Counted from the stretch's first letter, positions 1-12,149 are shown. The stretch is 64,000 nt of DNA from Hevea brasiliensis (GCF_030052815.1 NC_079497.1:16258258-16322257), one strand, 5' to 3'. Numbers and translations: made by a program. Notes: generated by a model not told the origin, from the sequence alone.

Positions 1-660
1 TTCAAGGTAAAATACTAGCTTGTACCTGAAAAGAGAAATGATTAGGCATTCTTTGATTAAAACCCTCTTATTTTAAACTTTTGACCCTCCTTTAATTAAA
101 ATTAACCCTTGCAAACCCCTTTGAGCCTACATTATTCCTAATTTTTCTTGAAACCCTCATTTCTACCTAGCCAATAAGCCAAACACTCTAACCCTTTCTA
201 TGAGAATAATCATTTATAGAATTTCGTACACTAAGAAAAATAAATAAAAATAATAATATTTATACAAATAAGATATATGTTATTGAAAAGGAAAAGAAAT
301 GCATACCATTTTGTCAAAGTGTTAGTATATATATATGCTTTTTATTATTGTTATTCAAATTGAAAGAAATCCACCCAAGTTAATGAAAGGAAATGAGTTT
401 GGGAATGGTATTTTTAGAGACAATCATCAAGAGAAAATACAAGATACAAATTTAAAGGATAAAAGTAGTCCCTTATTTTGTGTATTTTGTAGAATATGCT
501 AGCACTTAGTCATTTTTAGTGAGAGTTTCCTTTTTTCCTTTTCATTATATATATTTTATGGTTAAAAGAAAAGAAAAGAAAATAATATACCTTATGTTTT
601 CGAGATTGGATATATTCTCATGCTTTGAATCTTTTTTACCATTTTTTTTTGTTAACTTCA
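1..660. other. No gene; probable 3' non-coding part of an old gypsy element
   Basis: No credible reading frame is visible. The stretch is AT-rich and leads directly into the solo LTR at 661. The sequence that resumes at 4412 on the far side is the 3' region of a gypsy-type element, and the 5-bp target duplication shows that 660 and 4412 were once adjacent, so this stretch probably belongs to the same old element. That assignment is inference from position. Confidence 0.35.
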
Positions 661-3600
661 TGTAACACCCTTATGTTCGGTAGTGCGTTCTACTGTTCCG
701 GTGACTAGTGTCGGTCCGGACATCTAGGATGCCTAGAACTATATTTAATTGTTAATGAGGAGACATAAAATAATGAAATACAAGAAAAGAAAATACAAGA
801 AAAACAAAGGAAAAATAATAGCAATGAAATGTAACCAAGTTAAACAATCCAAAAACTGTAGCGATGGGTGACCGCACGGGGAAGTTACGGCACAGGCAAT
901 AGCCGACCCCAGGACTGCAGGGAACCCTCAGAATTTAGTTTCAAGACATAGTTAAAGACTTATTGAAGTATAAATGTCATTAGAAATATCAAAGAAAAAT
1001 TAATTAATTAGTACAAAGAAAAACGAAAAATCGAGAAACCGATAAAAATCGGTGTTACAGAAAAAGCCGAAAAGCAACCCGAATATGGGCATTGTGGTCA
1101 ATTGACATCCCGAGTTGCCTTTTGACCTAAATGTCTATTAAAAATAAGTAGTATTAAATTTTTAAATGCCATGAAAATAAGAAATATTATACATAATGTA
1201 ATTAAAAGAATTATGAGGGCATTATAGCAATTATGATAACCTTGGATTAATATAATGTTAATCACACTTAGTGGAACTTAGTGGAGGATTAGTGGGAGTA
1301 TTTAAACACACAAGAGGACAAGAATACAACCACTTTCACCTTCATCTTCTTCCTTGAGCCGCCTTGCCGAATTGTTCTCTCCATTTTCCCTCCATGGCCG
1401 GCCACCCATGCAAGCTCCAATCTTCACTTTCAAGCCATAATTTCTTATAAGTCCCTTCCTTAAAAGTGAGCCTCATATCATGGGCAGTAGATAGGCAGCA
1501 AAAAGAAAGGAATTTGGTAAGATTTTAAGAAGCTTCAAAAGTGATAAGTGTGTATTTTTCAATCTTGCTTCATTAAACTTTGAGTGGATATTGTAGGGAA
1601 TTGTTTTGTGGAAGAAATTTTGAAGTTTGATGGATTAATGGTGAACCTCCATTTCGGTAGCCATGGAAACTCACTATTTGTAGCTTGTTTTTACTTGTTT
1701 ATGGTTGTTTAAGATGTTGGTACAAGTGTTTATGTATATAGAAATAATTTGGATAATGTATACTAAGTGTATGTGTGATAGTGCACTTGGTTTTGGAAGC
1801 TTGGAAGCTATTTGAAGGAGATGTGCAAATCGGCAACTTTAAAGTGTAGTTTAAAATGTGTTGTTTCATGGTTTGGTTTATTGAATTATGTTGTTATTGA
1901 TGGCAGCATGTATATGTGTCTAATGGTTTGGAATTGGGTATGTAAATGGGGTATGTTCATGTGGTTAAATAGTGTAAATGGACTTTGGAAAATTCTGTGT
2001 TATAGTGTGCATATTGAGAATGGTTACAAGCTGGCCAAAATGACCAAAATATGTTGTTAAATGTGTTAATGGTAAGGTACAAACCAGAATTAGCATGAAG
2101 GAAGTAATTTGGTAAGTGTTGAATATGTAATTGGTAAGTGATGAGGAGTGTGTAGTAGGGCAGTGTATGTTTTGGATTAGAACCTTAAGTGTGTGACTCC
2201 AATTGGTATGAGACCAATTAGAGGTCAAACTAGGAACAAAAAGTGCTAACTTTCATGAAGAAAGCTTACCTAAATTCTGCCTAGAAGGTGACTTGAAAAA
2301 TGACAAAATCCGGATTAGTGACTTAAAAGCCTGAAAATTGACCATTTGGATAGCAGTTAGTATTTTGACCATGACTCATTCAAAACAAGTCCAATTGACC
2401 TGAAATTTTTACCATGAATAGTTTAGACATAGATCTACAATTCTTATGAAGACACCAAAGCCCAGAAATGGCTAGAACCAAGCCAAATAGCTTGCATAAG
2501 TTCAGGTATCAAAACTGGCCGAACCAAAAGTGACTTAAAAATGACCTAAGCCTACCATTTAGTGCATTCTGTCCAGCATTGGTAAATTGACCATATCTTG
2601 GTCTACATAACTCAGAATGACCTGAAATTTTGCCCTGCATGCAATAAGACATAGACCTACAAGTTTGTAGTTTGGACTGAAACCCGAAAACTGAGAGAAC
2701 TAGGTCGTCCGGCTAGGTCAAAATAGTACACCGAAATCCGGTAAATTGCAATAAAATGCAATATACTTGGAAACGAAATTGGTGACATATACCAACACTA
2801 AAGGGCTATAAAATGTGACCTATTAGTAACATTAGAATTGACTCACTTAGAGTGCATCAAGGGTCAACATTATAAGTTGACTAATGAAATGAATTGAAGG
2901 GAATAGTACTAAGAAAATTTAAATATTGGATTTTATTATTAGAAATAAATTCATTGAGTACTGAAACACTTTAAATTGTGTGTTTCAGTTGAAAATGATA
3001 TTGAAAAGCATAAGGAACACTGAGTTAGGGCCAAGAGGCATATATCAAAGGTCTGTGCATAATACTTTTTATATTCACTGCTTTTACTAGAAAATTTATT
3101 TGAAGAAATGAGTTATGAATAATTTTTTATTGTTTTAGCTTTGGGAATATTATTTGGAAATTATTGTGTTGCCTACTTTACAAATGGAAATTTTGAGATA
3201 AAATATGATTTGTGATTTGTATGAAATATTTAAATATTGTGATTTGGAATTGTTTTGATTCACACTTGGCATGACAATATTACTATGTTCCTCCTCCATT
3301 AATGGGGTGAGTGTGATTATATTCCTCCCTCTTTGACTTGTCAGTCTGAGGTGAGTGTGGATGAGTATTCATTATCTAGCTAGCTTCCTCCCTCATTGAT
3401 TTTGATTATTGGGGTGAGTGTGCCTTGTCCTGGTGTACACACGGCATGTTTGGAAAAGTTTGTGTCATAACCTAAATTGTGTTATTGATTGGCAAACTGT
3501 GTTATTTAGTTATTTGATCAAATTGTATTATTGATTGGCAAAACTGTGTTATTCAGTTATTTGATCAAATTGTGTTATTGATTGGCAAAACTGTGTTATT

Positions 3601-4406
3601 CAGTTATTTGATCAAATTGTGTTACTGATTGGCAACACTGTGTTATTCAATTGTTTGATTAAATTTGTGTTATATGAGCTTTGAAAAATTGTGAATGTTT
3701 GGATTGTAAATTGTCAACAAAAGTTTTTCATACCGCATTTTAAATTGTTATTGTGCACCACTGAGTAAATTTTACTCAACGATAGCTTTTTCATTGCTGT
3801 CGCAGGTAGACAGACGGACAGAGCAGCAGAGCAGGCTACTTGTACCACATTTTGAGATTTTGCCGGGTATATCGAGTATACCATATTGTGTAGTTTTGTT
3901 ATAATGTATGTGCACTATATGTATATATTGTACTTAGTCTTGAGCAGTTGTAAACTAAAATTATAAATTATTTGGCCTGTAAAAGTATTGTGATAAATTT
4001 ATCTTATCTCAGTTTTTTAGAAACACTGGAAAATTGATTGTTGAACTGAGTTGATAATGTTGAGAAATTTATTGTGTTGAACAAATTATTGGAGTTTGGG
4101 ATTGAGGAATTATATATTTGAAGTGCTTTTTACATGTTTTTGAAGAACTGTTTTATTCAAAATACAGATGGCACTCTGTCAAAATTTTTACAGAAATTAT
4201 TAATTCTTCAAATGTGTTATTTGGTTTCACTTTAGTAAAAGAAAATTTTTAAAACCTGTCAATAGTGCTCACCACTATAAAAAGAAGTAAGAAAAGTTTT
4301 AAAATCCCTTGTAGTGTATTTAATGGGTTATCAGTAGACGAAGTTGGTAATTCATTAGGTATACTATGGGATCATGTTATGCCTTATGGAGGGGTAGGGT
4401 GTGATA
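661..4406 (+). mobile_element. Solo LTR, Tekay/Del-like Ty3-gypsy family, 3746 bp
   Basis: It begins TGTAACACCC and ends GGGTGTGATA (the related LTR end at 60810 reads GGTGTGACA, so the last CA is mutated). It is flanked by the perfect 5-bp duplication CTTCA at 656-660 and 4407-4411. The last ~100 bases match, on the opposite strand, the LTR that starts at 60810, where gag, protease and RT of a Tekay/Del-like element lie next to it. No internal coding sequence is present, so this is a solo LTR left by LTR-LTR recombination. A TATTTAAA at 1299-1306 is a possible promoter. The short reading frames inside it look spurious. Confidence 0.88.
3478..3664 (+). repeat. 47-bp tandem repeat, four copies, inside the LTR
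   Basis: Four head-to-tail copies lie at 3478-3523 (46 bp), 3524-3570, 3571-3617 and 3618-3664. Each carries the core GTTATTGATTGGCAAA followed by GTTATTTGATCAAAT with a few substitutions. The array lies in the 3' half of the LTR. Its function is unknown. Confidence 0.9.
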
Positions 4407-4411
4407 CTTCA

Positions 4412-4857
4412 TTTTAAACCCCTTAGCGCCATTACATCCCTAAAAAGACCTTTGATCTCTTAATTGTGCTTACTTCATTAGTGGAGATAGGGATAGGAAG
4501 TTTGCCTATGGGATTTGGAATTTATTCCTTCACTTATCAATTTCGATCATTCTATATAGAGGCACTTTGGCAATTGATTGTTCTAGAGTTGTTTCTGAGC
4601 TTGACTTTCTCTTTTTGATTGGTTGGTTTGGGAACTTTGGATGAATAATTGATTTTAGGCTAAGCAATGAAAATTTGGGTAAGTATTAGATTCTTTGCAC
4701 CTTGAAGGATGGGTATATGGATTATTGGTATGCCTAAATGTGAGTTAGATTGCTTTAATAGGTGATTTTCATAAACTCTATGGACAAGGCACCCCAAAAT
4801 TGCATTAAATTTTAAAGTTTGCTTGAGGACAAACAAAGATTCGATTTTAGGGGTATT
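4412..4857 (+). mobile_element. 3' internal region of an Athila/Tat-like gypsy element
   Basis: The phrase GCTTGAGGACAAACAAAG near 4831, followed by a purine-rich tract and then TGATATATGC, is the arrangement I know from the 3' non-coding end of plant Athila/Tat-type gypsy elements just before the 3' LTR. No reading frame survives. The lineage is recalled from family pattern and not tested by search. Confidence 0.55.
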
Positions 4858-6661
4858 TGATATATGCATTTCATATAGTCATTTAGGTTAAGTTTCATAG
4901 TCATTTTATCCTTTTGTTAGGCATTTTTAGTTAATTTTCTTAGTTATTTAATTAATTTTTCATAATTATCAAATTTTGGATTAATTTATAATTTTACTTT
5001 TGTTATAGATAAAATGGTTTTTTGAGGGACTAAAAGGTAATTGCACAAGTGAGGAGTGAATTCCAGGTCTAAAGTGTAAAAATGAAGCCTAGAATTGAAG
5101 ATTTTTTGAAGGCTAATGAAAGCTGCATAAAGAGATGCATAGCCAATGCAGCTTCTGCCTAGAAAATCAAAGAAATTCTTAAGTTGCTGAAAGTTGCATA
5201 GCTTAGTGCATAGGCTATGCACCATCTTATGCAAGAGACCGGAGAAGTATTGCAAGTCAGCTGAAATGTGCATAGCTTCCTGCATAGCTTATGCACCTTC
5301 ATGGAGGATGAACTCAAGCTTGACAAAACATGTATAGCTTCATGCATAGGTTATGCAATAGCTTATGCAGTTGACCGAAAAATCTCCCAAGCTTGCTGAA
5401 ATGTGCATAACCTTCCGCTTAGACTATGCACTTGCTTATGCACCTTCACGGAAACTCTTTGAAGCTTACTAAAACATGCATAGGGACTTGCATGGCCATG
5501 AAAATCTGTCTTCACTCATTCTTTCCAATTCTGACTATGCATAAGATGCTGCATGGGCAAAATTCTGGCTATGCAATTCCTCATTAATTGGCTGAAGAGG
5601 TAAGATTTTGTCAAATGTGTATGACCTCATCACACAGCATTTTTAGTCTATTTTAGGGTTTATGTCAAAGGTTCTAAAAGCATTATTACATCATTTTTGC
5701 TGAAAGAAGAAAAGATTTGTAAGGGATAAGAAAAAGGAGTAGCCAATCTCATTATTTTTTTCTTCATCTCCGCCATTTTCTATGCTTCTTTTATCGAGTT
5801 TCTTCAATTTTAATTTTCGTTTCATCTTTTATTTCTTCTTTTGCTAGAATATTTATATAAAATATGAGTAATGAGTAGTTCTTCTAAGATTCTAAAGTTG
5901 GGTATGTAATATTTAAGATATTTTATGGATTTGAGCTCATTAATCTAGATTCCATGGTTATTAATAGGTTTTATCTATTTCTTATGAGCCTAATGACATG
6001 CTCAGTGTAAGATCCTATTAAGTATTGCTCATAATCCTTGGTTGAAACACTGAAAGGAGAAAACCCAGTGATAGATAATTAAGAAATTGGACTTAATTAA
6101 CTTATATATAGAAATAGACTAAGAATTAAGAGGATTAATAGATTGATTAAAGAACCTAATGGGTCTTGGTTAATTTTAACATCATGAAAGTAGGATTTAG
6201 TTAACTAAGGTACTCTTTATCTCACTCGAAAGAGTTTTCAAAGGATTTGAGAATTAATCTCCTTGAAATCCATAATTTCCATATATTTGGATAACCAATT
6301 TTAAATTCTAAAATAGCTTAAATATGAACCCGTAAACTCTAGAATCACCTTTTTTTTTTATTATTGTTAATTGTCAATTGATTTTGATTACTTGTTACTT
6401 TAATTATTGCCATATTGTATTTAGCTAAATTTATTTCTCACAATTCTAGTGAAATTTTCTATTGAAGCATTTTCTTTATTAAATTTACAAATATGTCCTT
6501 CAATTCTCAATCTCTTCATTTAAATACTTGTTAGTCCACATTTAGTTTAGATAAGTATTTTTTTATATAAAAAATTCTATTATTATCACAGCTCTTTGAG
6601 GGAATGATATTTTTATCTATACTACTTGAGTGACCCGTGCACTTATGGTTGGGCCACATCA
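4858..6661 (+). mobile_element. 3' LTR of the Athila/Tat-like gypsy element, about 1.8 kb
   Basis: It starts TGATATATGC after the polypurine tract and is judged to end at GGGCCACATCA (6661), the usual LTR end in this type of element just before the primer-binding site. The internal region and 5' LTR lie outside the window or are lost. The LTR contains an unusual array of short palindromes (listed separately). The right boundary is inferred from family resemblance; no second copy is present to confirm it. Confidence 0.5.
5110..5580 (+). repeat. Imperfect array built on GCATAGC/GCTATGC palindromes
   Basis: Related blocks start near 5186, 5261, 5324, 5396 and 5469, so the period is about 63-75 bp. 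Each contains a GCTGAAA-like or ACAAAACA-like lead, then TGCATAGCTT, then a TGCATAGGCTATGCAC-type palindrome. It lies inside the 1.8 kb LTR. Copies are diverged, and later ones lose palindrome arms. Confidence 0.7.
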
Positions 6662-7017
6662 TTAATTGATGTCTTAAATTGACTAGGCCATTAAAAAACT
6701 GTTAGTATACTTAATTTGAGTTTCACATTAGCTGCTATATTATTATTGGAGAAGTCACAAAAAAAAAATCCTAAATTAGAGTTAATGGCTTTAAAAAAAC
6801 TATGAAGTTTACCAATTTTTGCAATTAAATCCTAAAGTTGACACAATTGCCAATTAAACCCTCACGTTTGATTGATGTCTCAAATTGACTCTACCATTAA
6901 TAAACTATTAGTATATTTCAACAAACCAGAAATTAGAAGTTAAATTTTATTTTGTAAATACAATTACCTTATTCCATTCTAATCAACCAACACATTTAAG
7001 CCAATATTAACAAAACT

Positions 7018-7020
<3 letters not shown>
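6662..7020. other. Intergenic, with a 44-bp direct repeat
   Basis: No gene is visible. Two copies of a 44-bp sequence lie at 6665-6708 and 6871-6914 in the same orientation, with about five mismatches, both containing ATTGATGTCT and a TTAGTAT end. Confidence 0.6.
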
Positions 7021-7095
<75 letters not shown>

Positions 7096-7116
7096 GTGTG
7101 TGTGTGTGTGTGTATG
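7021..7116. repeat. Compound microsatellite (TC)n-(TA)n-(TG)n
   Basis: An uninterrupted TC run is followed from about 7058 by a TA run and from about 7094 by a TG run. The copia element starts at its right edge, and a further AT run resumes at 12104 beyond that element. Confidence 0.95.
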
Positions 7117-7568
7117 TGTTATATTTGTGGCTTTAAATTTTGGATATGTTTCTCATGGACCCGAATTGTGACCCAACCCTAAAATTTCATGCTGTAACCC
7201 GATTGGGATAAAAAGTGAGATCTGTGGTGGTAGCAGAAGGCATGGGCCCGAAGCCCACCACTGATCTCCTTGGGGGTGCGGGAGCAATGCCCCCGCGGCA
7301 TAAACCAGTATAAATATTGTAATATTCTACCCTTTGCGAAGGAGTTGTGAGATATTCAGGAAACACACTAGAGTTAGGGTTTGAGAGTTCTGATTGATTG
7401 TATCTTACTCTTTTCATCATAGTGGAACTTTTTTTCTCTTATCTTACCCATGGACGTAGACCTTAAGATTGAACCATGTTAAATCCTATGTTATTATTCT
7501 TCTCTTTTCAATACTGTGTGATTGTGCAATTTGTGTGTGTGCCTTAGATTTGCGTGCTTATTATAACA
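7117..7568 (+). repeat. 5' LTR of the copia element
   Basis: It runs from TGTTATATTTG to TTATAACA and matches the copy at 11641-12103 throughout. AGTATAAATATT near 7309 is a plausible TATA region. Confidence 0.9.
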
Positions 7569-7570
7569 AA

Positions 7571-7585
7571 TTGGTATCAGAGCTT
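7571..7585 (+). other. Primer-binding site (initiator Met tRNA type)
   Basis: TTGGTATCAGAGC follows the 5' LTR by two bases and is complementary to the 3' end of plant initiator-methionine tRNA. Confidence 0.85.
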
Positions 7586-7610
7586 TGTGTACAAAAGCTA
7601 GGGTTTATAG

Positions 7611-8513
7611 ATGGCGTCGTCTTCAACGAAGTATGAGATGGAGAAGTTTGATGGTGGATCGAGTTTCAGTATGTGGAAGATTAAAATTAAATCTTCATTG
7701 ATCCTATAAGGTCTATGGAAGGCAATTGAGGATAACTTTCCAGAAGGTATGAAAGAGGTGGAGAAGGCTGATCTAAAGGAGAGAGCCTTGAGTGATATTT
7801 TCATGAGCGTAACTGATAATGTTCTATACGAGATTGTTAGTGAAAGCTCAACATCTGCGGCATGGAAGAAATTAGAGGAGTTGTACTCTGCCAAATTGCT
7901 AACCAACCGCTTATATATGAAGAAAAGGCTTTACAATCTAAGAATGAGCGAAGGTATGTCCATTAAAGAACATCTAAATGAATTCAATTCAATCATTATG
8001 TACCTGAAGAATATTGATATTGAGATTGATAGTGAGGATCAGGCCGTTATTGTGTTATGTTCTTTGCCACCCTCCTATGAAACTTTTATTGATACTCTGT
8101 TGTATGGGAAAGATAGTATTTCACTAGACGATGTTAGTAATTCTCTAAAATCGAAGGAGTTGAAAATAGAGAAAGATTTGAGGGGGAAGGTTTGGTGAGT
8201 AGGGAAAGAACACATTCGAGGGAGGGTTTTTTCAGCAGGAAGAAATCTAAGGCTAGATCTAAGTCAAGAATGAAAAAGGCTAACTGTTTTGAGTGCAGGA
8301 GCAAGGTCACTATAGGAGAGACTGTCCTAAGTTGAAAAATAAAAAGGGAAAGCAAGCAGAAAGTTTTGCGAATGTGGTTAATAGTTTTATTGATTCTGAT
8401 GGTGATGACAGTGCTAGAGAAATTTTATCTGTGAGTTTAGATCATGGACAAAATTCTTTGATTCTTGATGCTGGTACTACTTATAACATGTGTCCACACA
8501 GAAACTGATTTGT
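7611..8513 (+). pseudogene. copia gag and protease start, broken
   Basis: The frame starts at ATG 7611 (MASSSTKYEMEKFDGG), hits TAA at 7707-7709, continues in the same frame with a typical copia gag domain (WKKLEELYSAKLLTNRLYMK), and stops with TGA at 8196-8198. A frameshift leads to 8293-8508, which holds the end of the CCHC zinc knuckle (GHYRRDCPKLK) and the protease active site as LDAGTTYNMCP. The usual D-S-G is D-A-G here. A stop at 8506-8508 ends this piece. At least two stops and one frameshift make it non-functional. Confidence 0.85.
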
Positions 8514-8526
8514 CACTTACAAATAG

Positions 8527-9531
8527 ATGAGTGGCAAGGTATTTCTAAGCAATGATCATGCATTATCTGTTGAAAGAATTGGTAACATCAGATTGAGGAT
8601 GTTTGATGGCGTTGTCAGAACTATAGAGTTTTGGCATGTTCCAGGACTAAAGAGGAACCTGATTTCTCTTGGGACACTTGACTCTCATGGATTCAGATAC
8701 CATGCAGAGAATGGAGTTCTCAAAGTGTGTAAGGGCTCTATGTTACTCATGAAGAGTAGTTTGGTTTCAGCATTGTATTTTCTTCAGGGTAGTACAGTTT
8801 CAGGGGAAGCTGCAGTAGCATCCGAAAGCAATAATCAGAATCAGACTCAATTATGGCATGTGTGTCTTGGTCATATGAGTGAAAGAGGATTATCTATTTT
8901 AAGCAAACGGGATTTGTTGGATGAGCAAAAAATAGAATCTTTGGACTTTTGTGAACACTGTGTATTTGGCAAACAGACCAGGGTGAAGTTCGATAAAAAG
9001 GCAGTGCGCAAGACCAGCGGAACGGTGGATTATATCCACTCAGATCTATGGGGTCCTAACAGAATCCCTTCCAAGAGCAGTGCCAAGTACTTCATGACTT
9101 TGATTGATGATTACTCTCGAATGGTGTGGGTGTATTTTCTAAAAACAAAAGATGAGGCATTTTTAACCTTTGTAAAGTGAAAGACGATGATTGAGAAGCA
9201 GACAAAAAATAAGGTCAAGCGTCTTAGAACTGATAACGGGTTGGAATTTTGCAATCGTGAGTTCGATGCATTCTGTAGCAATGAAACTATAGCGAGATAT
9301 CACACTTATACAAGGACACCACAATAGAATGGTATTGCAGAACACATGAACAGAACGCTTTGTGACAAAGCACGAAGCATGCTCTCACATTCAAGCTTGG
9401 GAAAGGATTTTTGGGCTAAAACAATTAATACAGCCTGTTTCTTGGTTAATAGATCTCTATCTATAGCTATTGAGTGCAAAACTCCTTTTGAGATATGGTC
9501 CGGTTCACCTGCTGATTACTCTCAGCTGTGA
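8527..9531 (+). pseudogene. copia GAG-pre-integrase and integrase, broken
   Basis: The frame 8527-9180 carries the pre-integrase zinc-binding region (LWHVCLGHMSERG, then CEHCVFGKQ) and the first catalytic Asp in IHSDLWGP. After the TGA at 9178-9180 the same protein continues with the second Asp in RTDNGLEF and, past another stop near 9325, the catalytic Glu in GIAEHMNRTL (9346-9531). All three catalytic residues are kept, but nonsense codons interrupt the core. Confidence 0.85.
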
Positions 9532-9558
9532 GTATTTGGTTGCCCTGCTTATGCTCAT

Positions 9559-10937
9559 GTGAGAGATGGTAAGCTTGAGCCGAGGGCAAGAAAATGCATA
9601 TTTCTAGGGTATGCATCTGGAGTGAAAGGCTACAGGTTTTGGTGTAATGATCCAAAGTCTCCAGGATTAATTATCAGCAGGGATGTGACATTTAATGAGT
9701 CTACTTCATTGGATAGTCAGAGGGAGAAGTCAATAGTAGAATCAGATCACAGTGTCAGAGAACAGGTGGAGCTTGATATTGATACTTCAATAGTTCAGTC
9801 CAGTAATTCAGAGGATGAGGTGCAAGATCCTGATCAACAAGAGGATGCACCTGAGCAACTGCAACAGGAACCATATGGCATTGCAATTGGTAGAGAGAGA
9901 AGACATATTATAACACTGCAAAGATATGCATATGCAGATTTAGTTGCGTTTGCCTTGTCAGTTGCTGAAACAGTTGATGTGCATGAACCCAACAATTATA
10001 GAGAACCTATTTCTTGTTCAGATGCAGATCAGTGGGTCAGTGCTATGAGTGAAGAAATTGAATCTCTTCAGAAGAATCAGACTTGGGAGCTTGTAACATT
10101 ACCTAAGGGACAAAAAGTGGTAGGTTACAAATGGGTGTTCAAGAAAAAGGAAGGCACTCCAGGGGTTGAAGCACCTCGATATAAGGCATGGTTGGTAGCA
10201 AAAGGCTTTACTCAGAGGGAGGGGATTGACTTTAATGAAGTGTTTTCTCCAGTTGTGTAGCACAATTTTATTAGAGTCTTACTTGCTATGGTTGCTCTTC
10301 ATGATCTAGAGCTTGAGCAACTAGATGTGAAGACAGCATTTTTGCATGGTGAGTTGGAGGAGTAAATTTATATGAGTCAGCCTGAGGGATTTGTCATTCC
10401 AATTATGGAAAATCGTGTTTGCTTGCTTAAGAATTCTTTATATGGTTTGAAACAGTCTCCTAGGTAGTGGTATAAAAGATTTGATACATTCATGGTTCGT
10501 AATGGCTTTAATCGTAGCTCATAGGAAAGTTGTTGTATCATAAGAAGCTTTCAGATGATTCCTTTGTTTATTTGTTGTTGTATGTGGATGACATACTTAT
10601 TGTTGCTAAAAGCATGTCATAAATTAACATTCTAAAAAAGCAATTGAGTGATAAGTTTGAGATGAAGGATTTGGGTGCTACAAAGAAGATATTGGGAATG
10701 GAAATTACTAGGGATAGAAGTGTTGGGAAGCTTTTCTTATCTCAACAGGCCTATGTTGAGAAAGTGCTTAAGCGTTTCAATATGAATAATGCTAAGCCTT
10801 TGATTGTTCCATTTGCTGCCCATTTCAAGTTATCTGCAGACATGTCACCCAAAACAGATGAGGAGATGGAGCACATGTCCAGTGTTCCCTATTCAAGTGT
10901 TGTTGGTAGCATCATGTATGCTATGGTATGCACCTGA
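9559..10937 (+). pseudogene. copia integrase tail and reverse transcriptase, broken
   Basis: 9559-10260 covers the integrase C-terminal part (KCIFLGYASGVKGYRFW), a variable linker, and the RT start (YKWVFKKKEG, then LVAKGFTQREGIDFNEVFSP). Stops at 10258-10260 and several in 10261-10640 interrupt the palm region. The YVDD box survives as LLYVDDILIVA near 10575. 10644-10937 holds the RT thumb/connection (KFEMKDLGATKKILGMEI). Confidence 0.85.
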
Positions 10938-11600
10938 CTTAACATTTCACATGCAGTTAGTATTGTGAGTAAATACATGGCGTGTCCTGGGAAAGAGCAT
11001 TGGTGGGCAATGAAATGAATTTTGAGGTATTTGAAGGATACTATAGATGTTGGTTTGACATTTGACAAAGCCAAGATGAGTGATTCAGTTGTTGGCTATG
11101 TGGATTCAGATTTTGCAGGGGACTTAGACAAGAGGAGATCTTTGACATGTTATTTGTTTACTCTTTCTGGAAGTTGTATCAGTTAGAAGGCAACATTGCA
11201 AGCTACAGTTGCTTTGTCTACCATAGAGGCTGAATATATGGCCTCAGCAGAGGCAATAAAGGAAATTTTATAGTTACAAGGTTTGGTGGGTGATCTTGGG
11301 TTGATAAAGAATAAGGAAACAGTGTTTTGTGACATCCAGAATGCAATACATCTCATAAAGATTCAGATATACCATGAGTGAACTAAACACATTGATGTCA
11401 GATATCACTTCATTCGGGACATTATATCTCAGGAGACTGTAGCTGTGCAAAAAGTCTCTATACATAATAATCCAGCAGATATGATGACCAAGGGAGTCCT
11501 AGTCAATAAGTTTAGGCATTGCCTAGACTTGGTTGGTATTTGTAGTGTCAGTAATACCCTTGCGAGGGCCTATGATAAGACAGAGTGTTTTTGTGGTTAT
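10938..11600 (+). pseudogene. copia RNase H domain, broken
   Basis: Recognisable pieces include GYVDSDFAGDLDKRRS and ALSTIEAEYMASAEA, which carry the acidic RNase H residues, and PADMMTKG near the C-terminus. Several in-frame stops interrupt it. Confidence 0.8.
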
Positions 11601-11640
11601 TTTGTTGATGATAGAGGAAATTAAGGCCAAGGGGAAGATT

Positions 11641-12099
11641 TGTCATATTTGTGGCTTTGAAATTTGGATATGTTTTTCATAAACCCGAATTTGTGACCTA
11701 ACCTGAAAGTTTCGCGTTGCAACCTGATTGGGATAAAAAGTGAGATCTATGATGGTAGCGAAGGGCATGGGCTAATAGGCTCGGGCCCGAAGCCCACCAC
11801 TGATATCCTTAGGGGTGCGGGGCCAATGCCCCCGCGGTATGGACTAGTATAAATATTGTAATATTCTACTCTTTGCGGAAGAATTGTGAGATATTCGGAA
11901 AACAAACTGGAGTTAGGGTTTGAGAGTTTTGATTGATTGTATCTTGCTCTTTTCATCATAGTGGAACTTTTTCTCTGGTCTTGCCTGTGGACGTAGACTT
12001 TACGGTTGAACCACGTTAAATCCTGTGTTATTCTTCTTCTCTTTTCAATACTGTGTGATTGTGCGATTTGTGTGTGCCTTAGATTTGCGTGCTTGTCAT

Positions 12100-12103
<4 letters not shown>
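11641..12103 (+). repeat. 3' LTR of the copia element
   Basis: It runs from TGTCATATTTG to GTCATAACA. It is collinear with 7117-7568 but carries dozens of substitutions and short indels, including extra bases near 11770. Confidence 0.9.

Positions 12104-12149
<46 letters not shown>

Larger units (their letters stand above)
7117..12103 (+). mobile_element. Ty1/copia retrotransposon, both LTRs present, coding region decayed
   Basis: LTRs of 452 and 463 bp flank an internal region with a tRNA-iMet-type primer site at 7571, remains of gag, protease, integrase, RT and RNase H in copia order, and a purine tract AAGGGGAAGATT (11629-11640) before the 3' LTR. The domain order (integrase before RT) fixes the superfamily. 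Motif wording resembles the Tork/TNT1 group. Many substitutions and small indels separate the LTRs, so the insertion is old. No clean 5-bp target duplication is visible, possibly because the flanks are dinucleotide repeats. Confidence 0.92.

Noticed and set aside
1812..2228. Overlapping 82- and 87-residue frames on both strands
   Set aside because: They lie wholly within a solo LTR, have low-complexity composition and show no recognisable domain.
3460..3670. CRISPR-like array
   Set aside because: The 47-bp units are contiguous with no unique spacers, and this is plant nuclear DNA; it is a simple tandem repeat.
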